Positions 10,018 through 20,461 are shown, counted from the stretch's first letter. The stretch is DNA of 64,000 nt from Culex pipiens pallens (GCF_016801865.2 NC_068938.1:48710831-48774830); one strand, 5' to 3'. The notes: a model not told the origin generated them from the letters alone. A program made the numbers and translations.

Positions 10018-12519
10018 TAGTGTGGTTCAGGGTCCCTTGGAAAAGCAAAAATGTCAGCTAGACCGTTGCATTGTTGATAAAATCATTGTTCTATGTCTCC
10101 TGAAGCTCCCCTGAAATTTTCAGCAAATTTGGTTCAGGTTTCGTCACAGCTCTTTAGCATTTAAGTTTGCATGGTATTTGCATGGGAAATCTTCAAGTTT
10201 TTAATTTTCTAAATGCAAAAAATCTTCTACCGAACCAAAAATTCTGAAACTTCAGATATATATCAAAAATAATATAGGGAACAATTTTGTTGAACACTTC
10301 AACTTAATCTGAGCAGAACTGACTTAGTTATAAGTGGATTAAGTTAAGGTGTCGAAGTTGTGTTTTGCAAAGGGCCTCTTTCGCCAAATTTTCACCTGAT
10401 GGATCACTTTGATCGATGGCAAATCGTTTGACAACTTGTTTGTTGTTGATGTCAGAAGAAAAAAAATGGAACGGCGGCTTCAACTTCAGTGGAACAAATT
10501 AATCGGTTTTCTTCGTCTTTTCAGGTTAAATTTGAAGATAAGCTTTTGGCCAGCGAAGATCATGACTTGGACCCGATCTCTAGAACAAGACGGATTCAAG
10601 GATTTTTTTCAGCAACTTATTCAGGGCTTCTATTTAGTGTGGGAGTTGATGTGTTCCGTGGTGGTTTATTGAGGTGCTGACCGACGTTCGCGCTCCGGCG
10701 ATGTACATGGGGCCAGCTCTACTCTGCCGTTTCCCCCTTACTGGGAGGTGGAAAGCTGGGGGAGGTCTATTGGTTGATTGGTGGCTTGTAGTTGCACCTG
10801 CAATCTTCATCACCGGTGCAGCGTTTCTTCCACATGTGGGATGCATTCTTTAGTGCCGAATATTCTAAGGGAAAGCCGACAGACGTTATATCCTTTTCTA
10901 AACCGGGCATGCCGAGAAGGGGGGCCTCATTAGCGATGGAGGCCAGCAGACTGAGGGTTGTCATCCTTAATGGCTATGGCGCGGAGGAGGTCATTATCAG
11001 ATGCCGCACAGGACTTACACTGACTACGCTGACCACTTATAAGAGACCATCATTACCACTTATAAGGGCAAACATCGCGGCGGTGAGGCAATCCAAACGT
11101 CTTTTGAAATCTCGCACCCATCCACCCCGAGATTCGAACTGACGACCTTTGGATTGCGAGTCCAACTGCCAAATACGACGCTATCCAGGCAGATTTGTTT
11201 CCCAAGGACTCCTCACCTGGACTGAGCTTACGACCTAAATTCTGGGTTTGGCCAGGACCGACATTTACTTTCCCATCCGACGGAAGGCGTGATCAGACAA
11301 ATCTCGTCTCGAAAAATACCATCTGGGTCGACTAGGACTTAATCCAGGCCAAGAGGCTTATCATTACACCACCGGACCCCGCACACGATTACCCACAAAT
11401 TTATCCTAAATCTAGTCAATCTTTACTATCCAGGGGTCCGAGTGGACAGTTCACGCTCGTTACACATGGAAGTGCGGAACCAGATGATTAAGTTAGTGTG
11501 CGTGCATCCGGTTTGGTCAGCGTAGTCAGTGTAAGTCCTGTGCGGCATCCTCCGCGCCATAGCCATTAAGGATGACAACCCTCAGTCTGCTGGCTCCATC
11601 GCTAATGAGGCCCCCCTTCTCGGCATGCCCGGTTTAGAAAAAGATGTAACGTCTGTCGGCTTTCCCTTGGAATATTCGGCACTAAAGATTGCATCCCACA
11701 TGTGGAAGAAACGCTGCACCGGTGACGGAGATTGCAGGTGCAACTACAAGCCACCAATCAACCAATAGACCTCCCCCAGCTTTCCCCCTCCCAGTAAGGG
11801 GGAAACGGCAGAGTAGAGCTGGCCCCATGTACATCGCCGGAGCGCGAACGTCGGTCAGCACCTCAATAAACCACCACGGAACACATCAACTCCCACACTA
11901 AATAGAAGCCCTGAATAAGTTGCTGAAAAAAATCCTTGAATCCGTCTTGTTCTAGAGATCGGGTCCAAGTCATGATCTTCGCTGGCCAAAAGCTTATCTT
12001 CAAATTTAACCTGAAAAGACGAAGAAAACGGATTAATTTGTTCCACTGAAGTTGAAACCGCCGTTCCATTTTTTTTTCTTCTGACATCAACAACAAACAA
12101 GTTGTCAAACGATTTGCCATCGATCAAAGTGATCCATCAGGTGAAAATTTGGCGAAAGAGGCCCTTTGCAAAACACAACATCGACACCTTCACTTAATCC
12201 ACTTATAACTAAGTCAGTTCTGCTCAGATTAAGTTGAAGTGTTCTACAAAATTGTTCCCTATATTATTTTTGATATATATCTGAAGTTTCAGAATTTTTT
12301 ATTCGGTAGAAGATTTTTTGCATTAAGAAAATTAAAAACTTGAAGATTTCCCATGCAAATACCATGCAAACTTAAATGCTAAAGAGCTGTGACGAAACCT
12401 GAACCAAATTTGCTGAAAATTTCAGGGGAGTTTCAGGAGACATAGAACAATGATTTTATCAACAATGCAACGGTCAGCTAGACCATTTTTGCATTTCCAA
12501 GGGGCCCTGAACCACACTA
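10018..12519. mobile_element. 2.5-kb hAT-like palindromic element inside gag (layer 4)
   Basis: The terminal repeat TAGTGTGGTTCAGGG starts at 10018, and its complement CCCTGAACCACACTA ends at 12519. An exact 8-bp duplication flanks it. The arms, 10018-11034 and 11515-12519, are about 1 kb each and nearly identical, so short frames appear twice as mirror images. The loop (about 480 bp) contains a SINE. The outer 350 bp of each arm is AT-rich. The inner part (10670-11034) is GC-richer and looks like captured foreign sequence that was duplicated with the arm. There is no transposase. The right arm lacks about 10 bp near 11552 that the left arm keeps near 10990. Confidence 0.9.
11085..11385 (-). 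mobile_element. Dimeric-tRNA SINE (Twin-like), layer 5
   Basis: Read on the minus strand, a tRNA-like head (GGTGTAATGATAAGCCTC) is followed by a linker (GACGAGATTTGTCTGATCAC). A second tRNA-like region has a perfect anticodon stem, TTGGA/TCCAA with loop CTCGCAA, at 11149-11165, then a T arm with GTTCGAAT. The same layout recurs at 38586-39004 and 48335-48665. The design of two tRNA-related regions in tandem is that of the Twin SINEs of Culex pipiens. The ends are approximate. Confidence 0.75.
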
Positions 12520-12527
12520 AGGTACAG

Positions 12528-13259
12528 TGTGTGTGTACCTGTTACCGTTGTCTTGCGCGAGAGCACTTTAATCTCCCGCGGTTTTATTCCGGCGTCCGAA
12601 AGGTGACCCTTCAGGTCGGAGATCGGACGGTCTTGATAACCCTGCAAGACAACCTTAACAGGGGGCTTCTCGGGGTTGAATGTGTAGAAGTTGAAGTTGC
12701 TACGCTTCAATTCTTCAAACACCAGGTCGAAATTCTTTTTGGTCAGTGTGATCACTTGCACTGCCGACTTACCGATTTTCAGACAATATCCGAGGCCTTC
12801 CAGCAACTCGTCAACATCGTCCGCTAACGTGTCCAAAACAAAAATTGGAGGTGGTCTACGTTCCGCTGGAGAGTTGTTCTTTTTTGACGTCGGCACTTTT
12901 TTCTGTGCACGACCATCATCGTCGTCGTCGTCGTCGGTAGTGCTGCTACCGTCAGAGTTGTTATTTTCTTCGTCGTCGCTCAGCATCTGGAACTCGTTCC
13001 TGATGGGGATGTTGGCGGATGTTGATGTGCCACTGGTCGTGGCACCGGAAGTACCGGAACGGGTTCGCACTGGTGATCTTGGGACATATCCGGGATGTAG
13101 TAACTTTTTGTCGATGCCTTCAGCGCTGACGCTCCCCTGCGCGATGGCGGCCGACACGGCGTTGGTTTGTTTACCTTTTTGCACACGGCCGGTAGACGAA
13201 CTTCGCGGGTTTTTCGAGGCCGCACTCGAACTGCCACGGCCACGGCCGGCCTTTGGCAT
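12528..13259 (-). CDS. ORF1 (gag-like) N-terminal part
   Basis: This half codes for residues 1-244 of the Jockey-like ORF1. The start is the ATG at 13259, giving a basic Gly/Ser-rich N-terminus (MPKAGRGRG), 113 nt from the element 5' end. An upstream in-frame ATG at 13379 lies outside the element's own 5' end and is not used. A run of seven Asp lies at residues 109-115, coded by a GTC/GAC microsatellite. Residues 186-244 begin a domain like the region that precedes the zinc knuckles in Jockey ORF1 (NFYTFNPEKPPVKVVLQG). The frame then enters the 8-bp duplication at 12527 and runs into the inserted element, where it ends after 17 foreign codons. Confidence 0.8.
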
Positions 13260-14367
13260 GCTGGAGAAGCAAACTCGCGGGTAACCACAATCAATTACGG
13301 CGAAAAAAATCGAAAAAACGATGGAGCACTGAGCACTAGCTGCATGCTCTCGTGCGTACACGGAGGGAGCCGAAGACATTATTTCATGCTTCAGAAAGTG
13401 TCATGATTTTCTCATTGAACATGATTTTGAATCGGAAAACAGAATGCATTTTCGGATTCTTTGGACAATTTTTCACTAAGATAAGGCTAAATAGGTTTGT
13501 AAATAATAAATAATATATGTTTTTGAAACACAATTAAAAAAAATCTCCGAATGTATAAGCAATGTTAGTTAAACAAATTTTATGAAAAATGTGAAAACTT
13601 GTGATTTGTGCTTCAAAATCAGTTTAAAATGCATTATAAATTAATAGTTTTATAAACAAAACTAGTTTTAACGAATTTCAGGAAAAATTTCGACTATTTT
13701 ACAATTTTACCTAAAATGTATATGTATTTTGTTTAAAAGCTTATAAACTTATATAACTAAATACAAACAATAATTTTTTTCTTAAAAACTGTATCAGCAA
13801 CCTTAGTGATGGTACATTTGACGTAAAAATGAATTTTGAACACCTTAAATCTGATTTTTAAAAGAAAAATTATAACTATCAAAGTCACCCCGGAGTTTAA
13901 AATAAGAATTTTTTACGTAACTATTTTTCTAAACACTATTGAAAAACATTTTTTTTTCAAAATAGTGCATAGACTTTGTGGGGCCTACCCCAGTTCATGT
14001 TTTAAAAATAATAATCTTGAGAAAAACCTTACCAGTTGGAAAATATTTCAAAAATAAATTTAAATCCTATCAAAGTCACCCCGGTTTACGGTAGGATAAA
14101 TCCCGAGATTGGCGAGAGGGTTATTCTCATGGGTTCATTTTCAAAAAAAGTTCATCATCCAACAAAAAGTGCCGACATCGAGACTCGAACCCAAGACTTT
14201 TGACAAATTGAACCGTGCCTTTGCTGTATTGGCTACTATGTTACGGTAATTTGCCAGTCAATGGGATGAACTGTTCCAATGAACAAATGAACACAATTTC
14301 GTGGTGTTTTCATCAGGGCTGCGGAGTCAGGTTGTGTTTTCATCAGGCCGGCCCCGGCTTTCAGCTC

Positions 14368-14446
14368 TAATCGACTCCTACTCCGACTCCGACTCCAACT
14401 CTGGCTTATCAACTTCAGCCGACTCCGACTCTGACTCCGACTCCAA
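14368..14446 (+). repeat. (GACTCC)n degenerate hexamer cluster
   Basis: Repeats of ACTCCGACTCCGACTCC interrupted by a TGGCTTATCAACTTCAGC spacer. A similar cluster with a GGTTATCAG spacer lies at 15712-15772. The two may be the ends of one repeat. Confidence 0.7.
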
Positions 14447-15035
14447 AAATTTTAAGTGTTTCAAAAGTTAGTTAACTATTATTTCGAAAACATTGATAAA
14501 TAGGATTATTTAAAAACTCTCTAAGTGAAAAAAAAAACGGAAGGCAGTTTCAGACAAAACGGTTTGGTAAGTAAATTTGGGAAATTTAAAATTGGATGAA
14601 AAACTAAAACCCACAGGTAATATAATTTCTAGGTCACGGATATGTCATAAAGATTGTTAAGCTATTTTTCCAAGAAGAATTTATTTGGGTACATTTAATT
14701 GCAATGATAATCACCTTCCGTCATATTGGCGTGGGACAAAATGTATGAGAAAATTCATACCGGTTGAACAATATTTTGAATAATATTTGAAACATGAATT
14801 AATACCTTATCATTTTTCAATTCATTTTTTATCTTGAAATTCTATCTTATCCTGAAATCTTGACAATATCAAAATAGTTTGCATAAGGATCAACATTCCC
14901 AGATATAAGTAGAGAAATAGTAAACATTAAGATAATCGATATCATTAACATATGCAATGATTATTTCAAAATTAGTTGCAACTTTTTTTTTAATAGTTTT
15001 TTGTCAGTTGAAAATATTTTATGCGGGACACTTTG

Positions 15036-15118
15036 ACTTTTTATGCTTAGTTATACACAAATTGTGCATGTTGTGGAACTCAACATGCACAATTTGTTTA
15101 TAACTAAGCATAAAAAGT
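15036..15118. other. Near-perfect 38-bp hairpin
   Basis: Arm 15036-15073 pairs with 15081-15118 across a 7-nt loop (TGGAACT), with one mismatch in 38 positions. The arms contain ATGCTTAGTTATA and CAAATTGTGCATGTTG. The function is unknown. Confidence 0.9.
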
Positions 15119-16439
15119 AATCGATTGTAATAATCGTTAATTATTTGTTGGAAGAGTTATACTGTCAGTGATTTTTTCCGATTTCGAAAAAAAGTTATTA
15201 TTTTGTTTTATCTTTTTATGTGTCTCGTAATTTTTTTTCCTGAAAATTGGTTTACTTAAAACCTCCAAGACATTCGCTATCGGGGTATTAGATGACTGTG
15301 AGTGTACTTTATTTAGAAAGAACTAGATACGATTTGGTCAAATTTGAAGGGTACATAAATATAGGCAAAAGGAAGCAGTCAAGAATCAATTAATTCTGAC
15401 TACAAAACCAATATTGTTTTAAATTTTTGAATTATGATGATACTACATACTTGAGTAAGAGTAGATTAACAGGTTATCATTATGTGATCATAGATCTAAA
15501 AAACAAAATGAATAATGACAATGCAGCACATGCGACTTTTTTTTTTATTTATTTTTTTATTTTTTTTATTTTTTTTTATTTTTTTTTACTTTTTTTGTTT
15601 TTTTTTACTTGAAAAACAATAAAAAATATAAGCAGTTTTGTAAATTAGCTGTTTTATAGCAAATACTGAAAATAAAAAAAAAAAAACATATTTTTGTTGA
15701 ATTTAAGTTAACTCCGACTCCAACTCTCGGTTATCAGAAATTTTCGGCTCCGACTCCGACTCCAGCTGTTTGAGTTTTGATGACTAACTCAAAATATTGA
15801 AATTATTTAAGAGGTGCTCAATGAATTTTAATGAAAGCATTGAAAATTTAATTTTCAACAAAACTACATTTTACTGGATTGATTTTACTGTCATTTTGAA
15901 TTTGTTTGAAAGGTTTCTGTTGTTGAATGTATTTTTTTCATTTAAAGCTTTTTTATGTTTAAATTATTCCATTTAGAAGTTGAAAAAATGTTCATTTCAA
16001 TGATTTTAACATGTTTAAAGTGAAAGCAATCGATAGTTGTATTTTTTTTCTCCAATTTTACCAAAATAAAAAAAAATTGCTGTTAAATGCCATCTTGATC
16101 ACCTCAGTTAACATAATTTACTTCTAGCATTTAAATTATTGTTTTTTTTTCTGTAATAGTATGAAATATTTTGTCATGTAGCAAAAACTAAAAAAAACAT
16201 GTTTTAATAGATAATTTATATAATGCAGAATAGTCAGCAAATTATATTTAGTTGTTCTTTTGGCAGTGTTTATAAAACTATTTTTTAAATTTCAATTCAA
16301 TTAAGGAAAAATGTAAAAAAAACTATGCTTTACCTGATTTCAAAACAATTTGTTATTCTCAGAAGTTTATGTATTAGAGCAATTCTCCACTATAACCGAA
16401 ACTGGATTTTATTGATATTGGTTCATCTATGCCAGGCTA

Positions 16440-16902
16440 GGGTGCGTCAAAATAACAAAAAAAGTGAGCTATTCCGGAAAGGGGGACAAAAAACCATAGT
16501 TTGGCATCCACAGAAGCTGTCCTGAAAGTTTCAGCCAATTTGGTTGAAAATTTGAGGTCCCAAGTTGATTTGAAATTGAATTTCGAACCCAAGTGTATGT
16601 AAAAACGACCAGTTTTGATCAAATTAATGTGCAATGTTCTACAAAGTTGTTTCTCATAGAAACTTCTATATAGATGTTGCACATAAATTTTTAGGCTGTA
16701 TTTTGAATTTTAGGGACAGCAAAAGGAAAAATGGTTGTTTTTCCATACACTTGGGTTCGAAATTCAATACGAATTTCAAATCGACTGGGCACCTCAAATT
16801 CTCAACCAAATTGGCTGAAACTTTCAGGAGAGCTTCTGTGGATGCCAAACTATGGTTTTTTTGCCCGCCTATCCGCTCATTTTTTGTCATTTTGACGCAC
16901 CC
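16440..16902. mobile_element. Palindromic TA-MITE
   Basis: The left end is GGGTGCGTCAAAAT and the right end is ATTTTGACGCACCC, with TA flanks at 16438-16439 and 16903-16904. The whole 463 bp folds on itself: CATAGTTTGGCATCCACAGA faces TCTGTGGATGCCAAACTATG. It is non-autonomous. Confidence 0.88.
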
Positions 16903-17134
16903 TAATACACCATATTCTTTTTTTAAGTCACCTTTTTTTAAACGATTCTCGATTTACGCAACTTTTTTTAAGTCATGACTTAAAAGAAGAATGTCCATGA
17001 CTTAAATCGAGAATATGACTTAAATTAAGAATCCTTAAGAATTCGTAATTTTTCGGAGAGTTTTCAAAATGTATGAATTGTATATTATTTAGTTATGATA
17101 TTGAAACATGTAAGCATAGTTTTGGAACATCTGG

Positions 17135-18545
17135 GATGTTCTAGTCCATCCGAAACTTCCGGAAATTTTGAGCAAGAGGTTTACCAAAGAAACAAGTCGA
17201 AACTTCAAGATATTGACTACGGATCCTACCCAGCCTACTTTAGTCAGTGTGGTAGGCTACAGTGCATTGTTGTAAGAACTTATTGGGATGTCCTGGGTCA
17301 TCCAAGGACTCCTTGGAGTTAAGATCTGTGAATCTACCGCCGTAACAAGCAAGAGGTCGACGGTTTTTGAACCCGGAACATACCCGCATAGCTTCAGTGA
17401 GTATGGGGGACTACTTTGCTGGAGTGTTGGGATATGCTTGGATGTTCTGTGTCATCCAAGGACTCCCTGGAGTTAAGATATGTGAATCTACCGCCGTAAC
17501 AAGCAAGAGGTCGACGGTTTTTGAACCCGGAACATACCCGCATAGATTCAGTGAGTATGGTAGGCTACTTTGCTGGGGTGTTGGGATGTGTTTGGATGTT
17601 CTGGGTCATCCAAGGACTCCCTAGAGTTAAGATCTGTGAATCTACCGCCGTAACAAGCAAGAGGTCAACGGTTTTTGAACCCGGAACATATCCGCATAGC
17701 TTCAGTGAGTATGGTAGACTACTTTGCTGGGGTGTTGGGATGTGTTTGGATGTTCTGGGTCATCCAAGGACTCTTTAGAGTTAAGATCTGTGACTCTACC
17801 GCCGTAACAAGCTAGAAGTCGACGGTTTTTGAACCCGTAACATACCTGTATAGCTTCAGTGAGTATGGTGGACTACTTTGCTGGGGTGTTGGGATGTGTT
17901 TGGATGTCCTGGGTCATCCAGGGACTCTTTAGAGTTAAGATCTGTGAATCTACCACCGTAACAAGCCAGAAGTCGACGGTTTTTACCCTGGAACATATCC
18001 GCATAGCTTCAATGAGTATGGTAGACTAGTTTGCTGGGGTGTTGGGATGTGTTTGGATGTCCTGGGTCATCCAAGGACTCTTTAGAGTTAAGATCTGTGA
18101 ATCTACCTCCGTAACAAGCAAGAAGTCGACGGTTTTTGACCCCGGAACATATCCGCATAGCTTCAATGAGTATGGTAGACTAGTTTGCTGATGTGTTGGG
18201 ATGTTCTGGGACATACAAGGACTCCCTGGAGTTAAGACCCATGGGTTCACCGCTTTAACGAGCAAGTGGTCAATAGTTATTGACTACGAGACATACCCGC
18301 ATAGCTTCAGTGTGTATGGTAGACTACTATGATGATGTGTTGGGATGTTCTGCGACATCCAAGGACTCCCTGGAGTTAAGATTTATGAGTCTACCGCCGC
18401 AACAAGTAAGACGTCAACGGTTTTTGACCTTGGGACAGACCCGCATAGCTTTAGTGAGTACGGTTGACTACTTTGCTAATGTATTGGACTGTCTTGGGTC
18501 ATCCAAGAACTCCATTGAGTTATAACACGAGGGTCTACGGCTGTA
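17135..18545 (+). repeat. 154/144-bp tandem array, direct half
   Basis: The marker TCTACCGCCGTAACAAG recurs at about 17333, 17487, 17641, 17795, 17949, 18102, 18246, 18390 and 18534. Spacing is 154 bp for the first units (one of 153), then 144 bp for the last three. A 10-bp length change therefore spread through part of the array. Units also carry GGATGTTCTGGGTCATCCAA, GACGGTTTTTGAACCCGGAA and GCATAGCTTCAGTGAGTATG. Confidence 0.9.
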
Positions 18546-18589
18546 ACAAGGACTTTCTGGAACGGGACATAACAGCAAAGAAGTCTATC

Positions 18590-19865
18590 ATGCTCACTGA
18601 AGCTCTGCGAATATTTCCCAAGGTCAAATACGTCGACCTCTTGCGTTTTACATCAGTTGACCCACAGATCTTAACTCCAGGAAGTCCTTGAATGTCCCAG
18701 AACATCCCATCATATCAGCAAAGTAGTCTACCATACTCACTGAAGCTATGCGGATGTGTTCCGGGGTCAAAACCTGTTGACCTCTGGTTTGTTACATCGG
18801 TAGACCCACAGATCTTAACTCCAAGGAGTTCTTAGATGTCTCAGAACATCCCAAAACATCAGAAAACTAGTCTACCGTATCCACTGAAGCTATGCGGATT
18901 TGTTCCGGGGTCAAAAACCGTCGACCTCGGGCTTGTTACGGTGGTAGACCAACAGATCTTAACTTCAGGTAGTCCTTGGATGTCCCATAACATCTCAACA
19001 CATCAGCAAACTAGTCTACAGTACCCACTGAAGCTATGCGGATTTGTTCCGGGGTCAAAAACCGTCGACCTCGGGCTTGTTACGGTGGTAGACCAACAGA
19101 TCTTAACTCCAGGGAGTCCTTGGATGTCCCAGAATATCCCTACACATCAGCAAAGTAGTCCATCATACTCACTGAAGCTATGCGGATATGTTCCGGGGTC
19201 AAAAACCGTCGTCCTCTTGCTTGTTACGGCGGTAGATTCACAGATCTTAACTCCAGGGAGTCCTTGGATGACCCAGAACATCCAAACACATCCCAACACC
19301 CCAGCAAAGTAGTCCCCCATACTCACTGAAGCTATGCGGATATGTTCCGGGGTCAAAAACCGTCGACCTCTTGCTTGTTACGGCGGTAGATTCACAGATC
19401 TTAACTCTAGGGAGTCCTTGGATGTCCCAGAATATCCCTACACATCAGCAAAGTAGTCAATCATACTCACTGAAGCTATGCGGGTATGTTCCGGGGTCAA
19501 AACCCGTCGACCTCTTGCTTGTTACGGCGGTAGATTCACAGATCTTAACTCCAGGGAGTCCTTGGATGACCCAGAACATCCAAACACATCCCAACACCCC
19601 AGCAAAGTAGTCCCCCATACTCACTGAAGCTATGCGGATATGTTCCGGGGTCAAAAAACCGTCGACCTCTTGCTTGTTACGGTGGTAGACCCAAAGATCT
19701 TAACTCCAGGGAGTTCTTGGATGACCCAGATCATCCCAATAAGTTGTTACAATAATGATCTGTAGCTTACTACACTCACTGAAGCAGTCTGGGTAGGATC
19801 CGTAGTCAAAATCTTGAAGTTCGACTTGTTTCTTTGATAAGCCTGTTGCACAACATTTCCGGAAG
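18590..19865 (-). repeat. 154/144-bp tandem array, inverted half
   Basis: The same unit in reverse complement, about eight to nine copies. ACTCACTGAAGCTATGCGG recurs through 19800, after which the outer arm resumes. The turn-around lies at about 18545-18590. Confidence 0.88.
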
Positions 19866-20096
19866 TTTCGGATGGACTAGAACATCCCAGGTGTTCCAAA
19901 ACCATGATAAAATGTTTCAATAACATTTGTCAATAAAATACAATTGACACATTTTGAAAATTTTCCGAAAAATTACGTAATCCCATATATTCTTAATTTA
20001 AGTCATATTCTCAATTTAAGTCATGGACATTCTTTTTTTAAACGATTCTCGATTTAAACACCCCCATTTCGTTGTGTAAATCAAGAATATGGTGTA

Positions 20097-20459
20097 CACC
20101 CAAAGTTAAAGAACTAGGGAATAGTCCTCACGAAAAGAAACGTGAGGAAAGATCTATTTTGCGAGAGTATAATCCTCTCGCGTGTTCATTCGTTCATTGG
20201 AACAGTTCATCCTATTGAGTGGCTTATATGGACAAATGACCGCCACTTAGTCACCGAATCATGGTGGCCCATACGGCAAAGGCACGGTTCAATATGCCGG
20301 TACTTTTTTTTTTGATAGATGAACTTTTTTTGAGGATGAACCCATGAGTAAAGTACTCTCGGTAATTTCGGGATGTATCCTCTCAGTCCACACACAGTAC
20401 CATTTTACTACCGAATCGTGCTCTTTATTCTCTCGTATGTCGAGGTCCAGTTCTGGGTG
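20097..20459 (-). mobile_element. MITE family C, copy 2
   Basis: It starts CACCCAAAGTTAAAG directly after the TA that also ends element 2, and it ends AGTTCTGGGTG before TA at 20460-20461. The body shares GTTCATTGGAACAGTTCATC with the copy split at 8434-14306, in opposite orientation. It is 363 bp with no coding potential. Confidence 0.8.
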
Positions 20460-20461
20460 TA

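Larger units (their letters stand above)
9106..13372 (-). mobile_element. Gag-only Jockey-like non-LTR retrotransposon (layer 3)
   Basis: On the minus strand this runs from a 5' end at 13372 (CGGCTCCCTCC) to a 3' end with short TTGAAA repeats at 9106. It is bounded by a 12-bp duplication, AAGACATTATTT, at 9094-9105 and 13373-13384. Without the nested hAT-like element and one duplication it is about 1.76 kb: 113 nt of 5' leader, one ORF of 466 codons, and about 240 nt of 3' sequence. There is no endonuclease/reverse transcriptase ORF2. Complete duplications at both ends show that it inserted in this short form. It must have used an enzyme made elsewhere, or it belongs to a gag-only lineage. 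Confidence 0.85.
8512..14091. mobile_element. TA-flanked element D, split by a retrotransposon (layer 2)
   Basis: The terminal inverted repeat is CCGTAAAACGGGGTGACTTT at 8512, matched by AAAGTCACCCCGGTTTACGG ending at 14091. TA flanks lie at 8510-8511 and 14092-14093. The GGGGTGACTTTGATAG motif is repeated just inside the left end and again, inverted, at about 13875-13892. Without the retrotransposon it would be about 1.3 kb. No transposase was found. It is Tc1/mariner-like by target only. Confidence 0.75.
8434..14306. mobile_element. MITE family C, copy 1, split by nested insertions (layer 1)
   Basis: The left part (8434-8509) starts CACCCACAGTTGGGCAGCG and continues GAGAGAATAAAGG. The right part (14094 to about 14306) continues with the family-C body: ATTCTCATGGGTTCATTTTC, AAAAAGTTCATC and GATGAACTGTTCCAATGAAC. 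Related copies lie at 20097-20459 and 48716-49134, where TA flanks are clear. Here a second element (8512-14091) entered at a TA and split it. The right end is placed only roughly. Confidence 0.7.
14307..16437. other. AT-rich stretch bracketed by GACTCC hexamer clusters
   Basis: No gene is seen. Two clusters of a degenerate CTCCGA/GACTCC hexamer lie at about 14368-14446 and 15712-15772. Between them is very AT-rich DNA with a near-perfect hairpin (15036-15118) and a T-rich tract at 15536-15608. Confidence 0.5.
16908..20094. mobile_element. Satellite-carrying palindromic TA-element 2
   Basis: A 3,187-bp element starts CACCATATTCTT and ends AAGAATATGGTG, with TA flanks at 16906-16907 and 20095-20096. 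Outer arms of about 230 bp hold CGATTCTCGATTTA and ATGACTTAAAT motifs. Inside are two facing arrays of a repeat related to that of element 1. No transposase is present. Long open frames on both strands follow the repeat period and are not genes. Confidence 0.85.

Noticed and set aside
10409..10672. 87-90-codon ORFs at 10409 and mirrored at 11855-12127
   Set aside because: Identical because they sit in the two arms of the hAT-like palindrome. No transposase motif is seen.
12691..13284. 197-codon plus-strand ORF
   Set aside because: It lies antisense to the gag N-terminus. Its Ser-rich run is the complement of the Asp-coding microsatellite.
17095..17778. Immunoglobulin- or ankyrin-like repeat protein
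   Set aside because: Regular spacing is DNA-level tandem repetition with period changes (154 to 144) that shift frames; no protein-repeat signature.
18836..19312. 158-codon repeat ORF with MSQNIPTHQQTS-type units
   Set aside because: A shadow of the 154/144-bp array of element 2; mirrored frames occur on the other strand.
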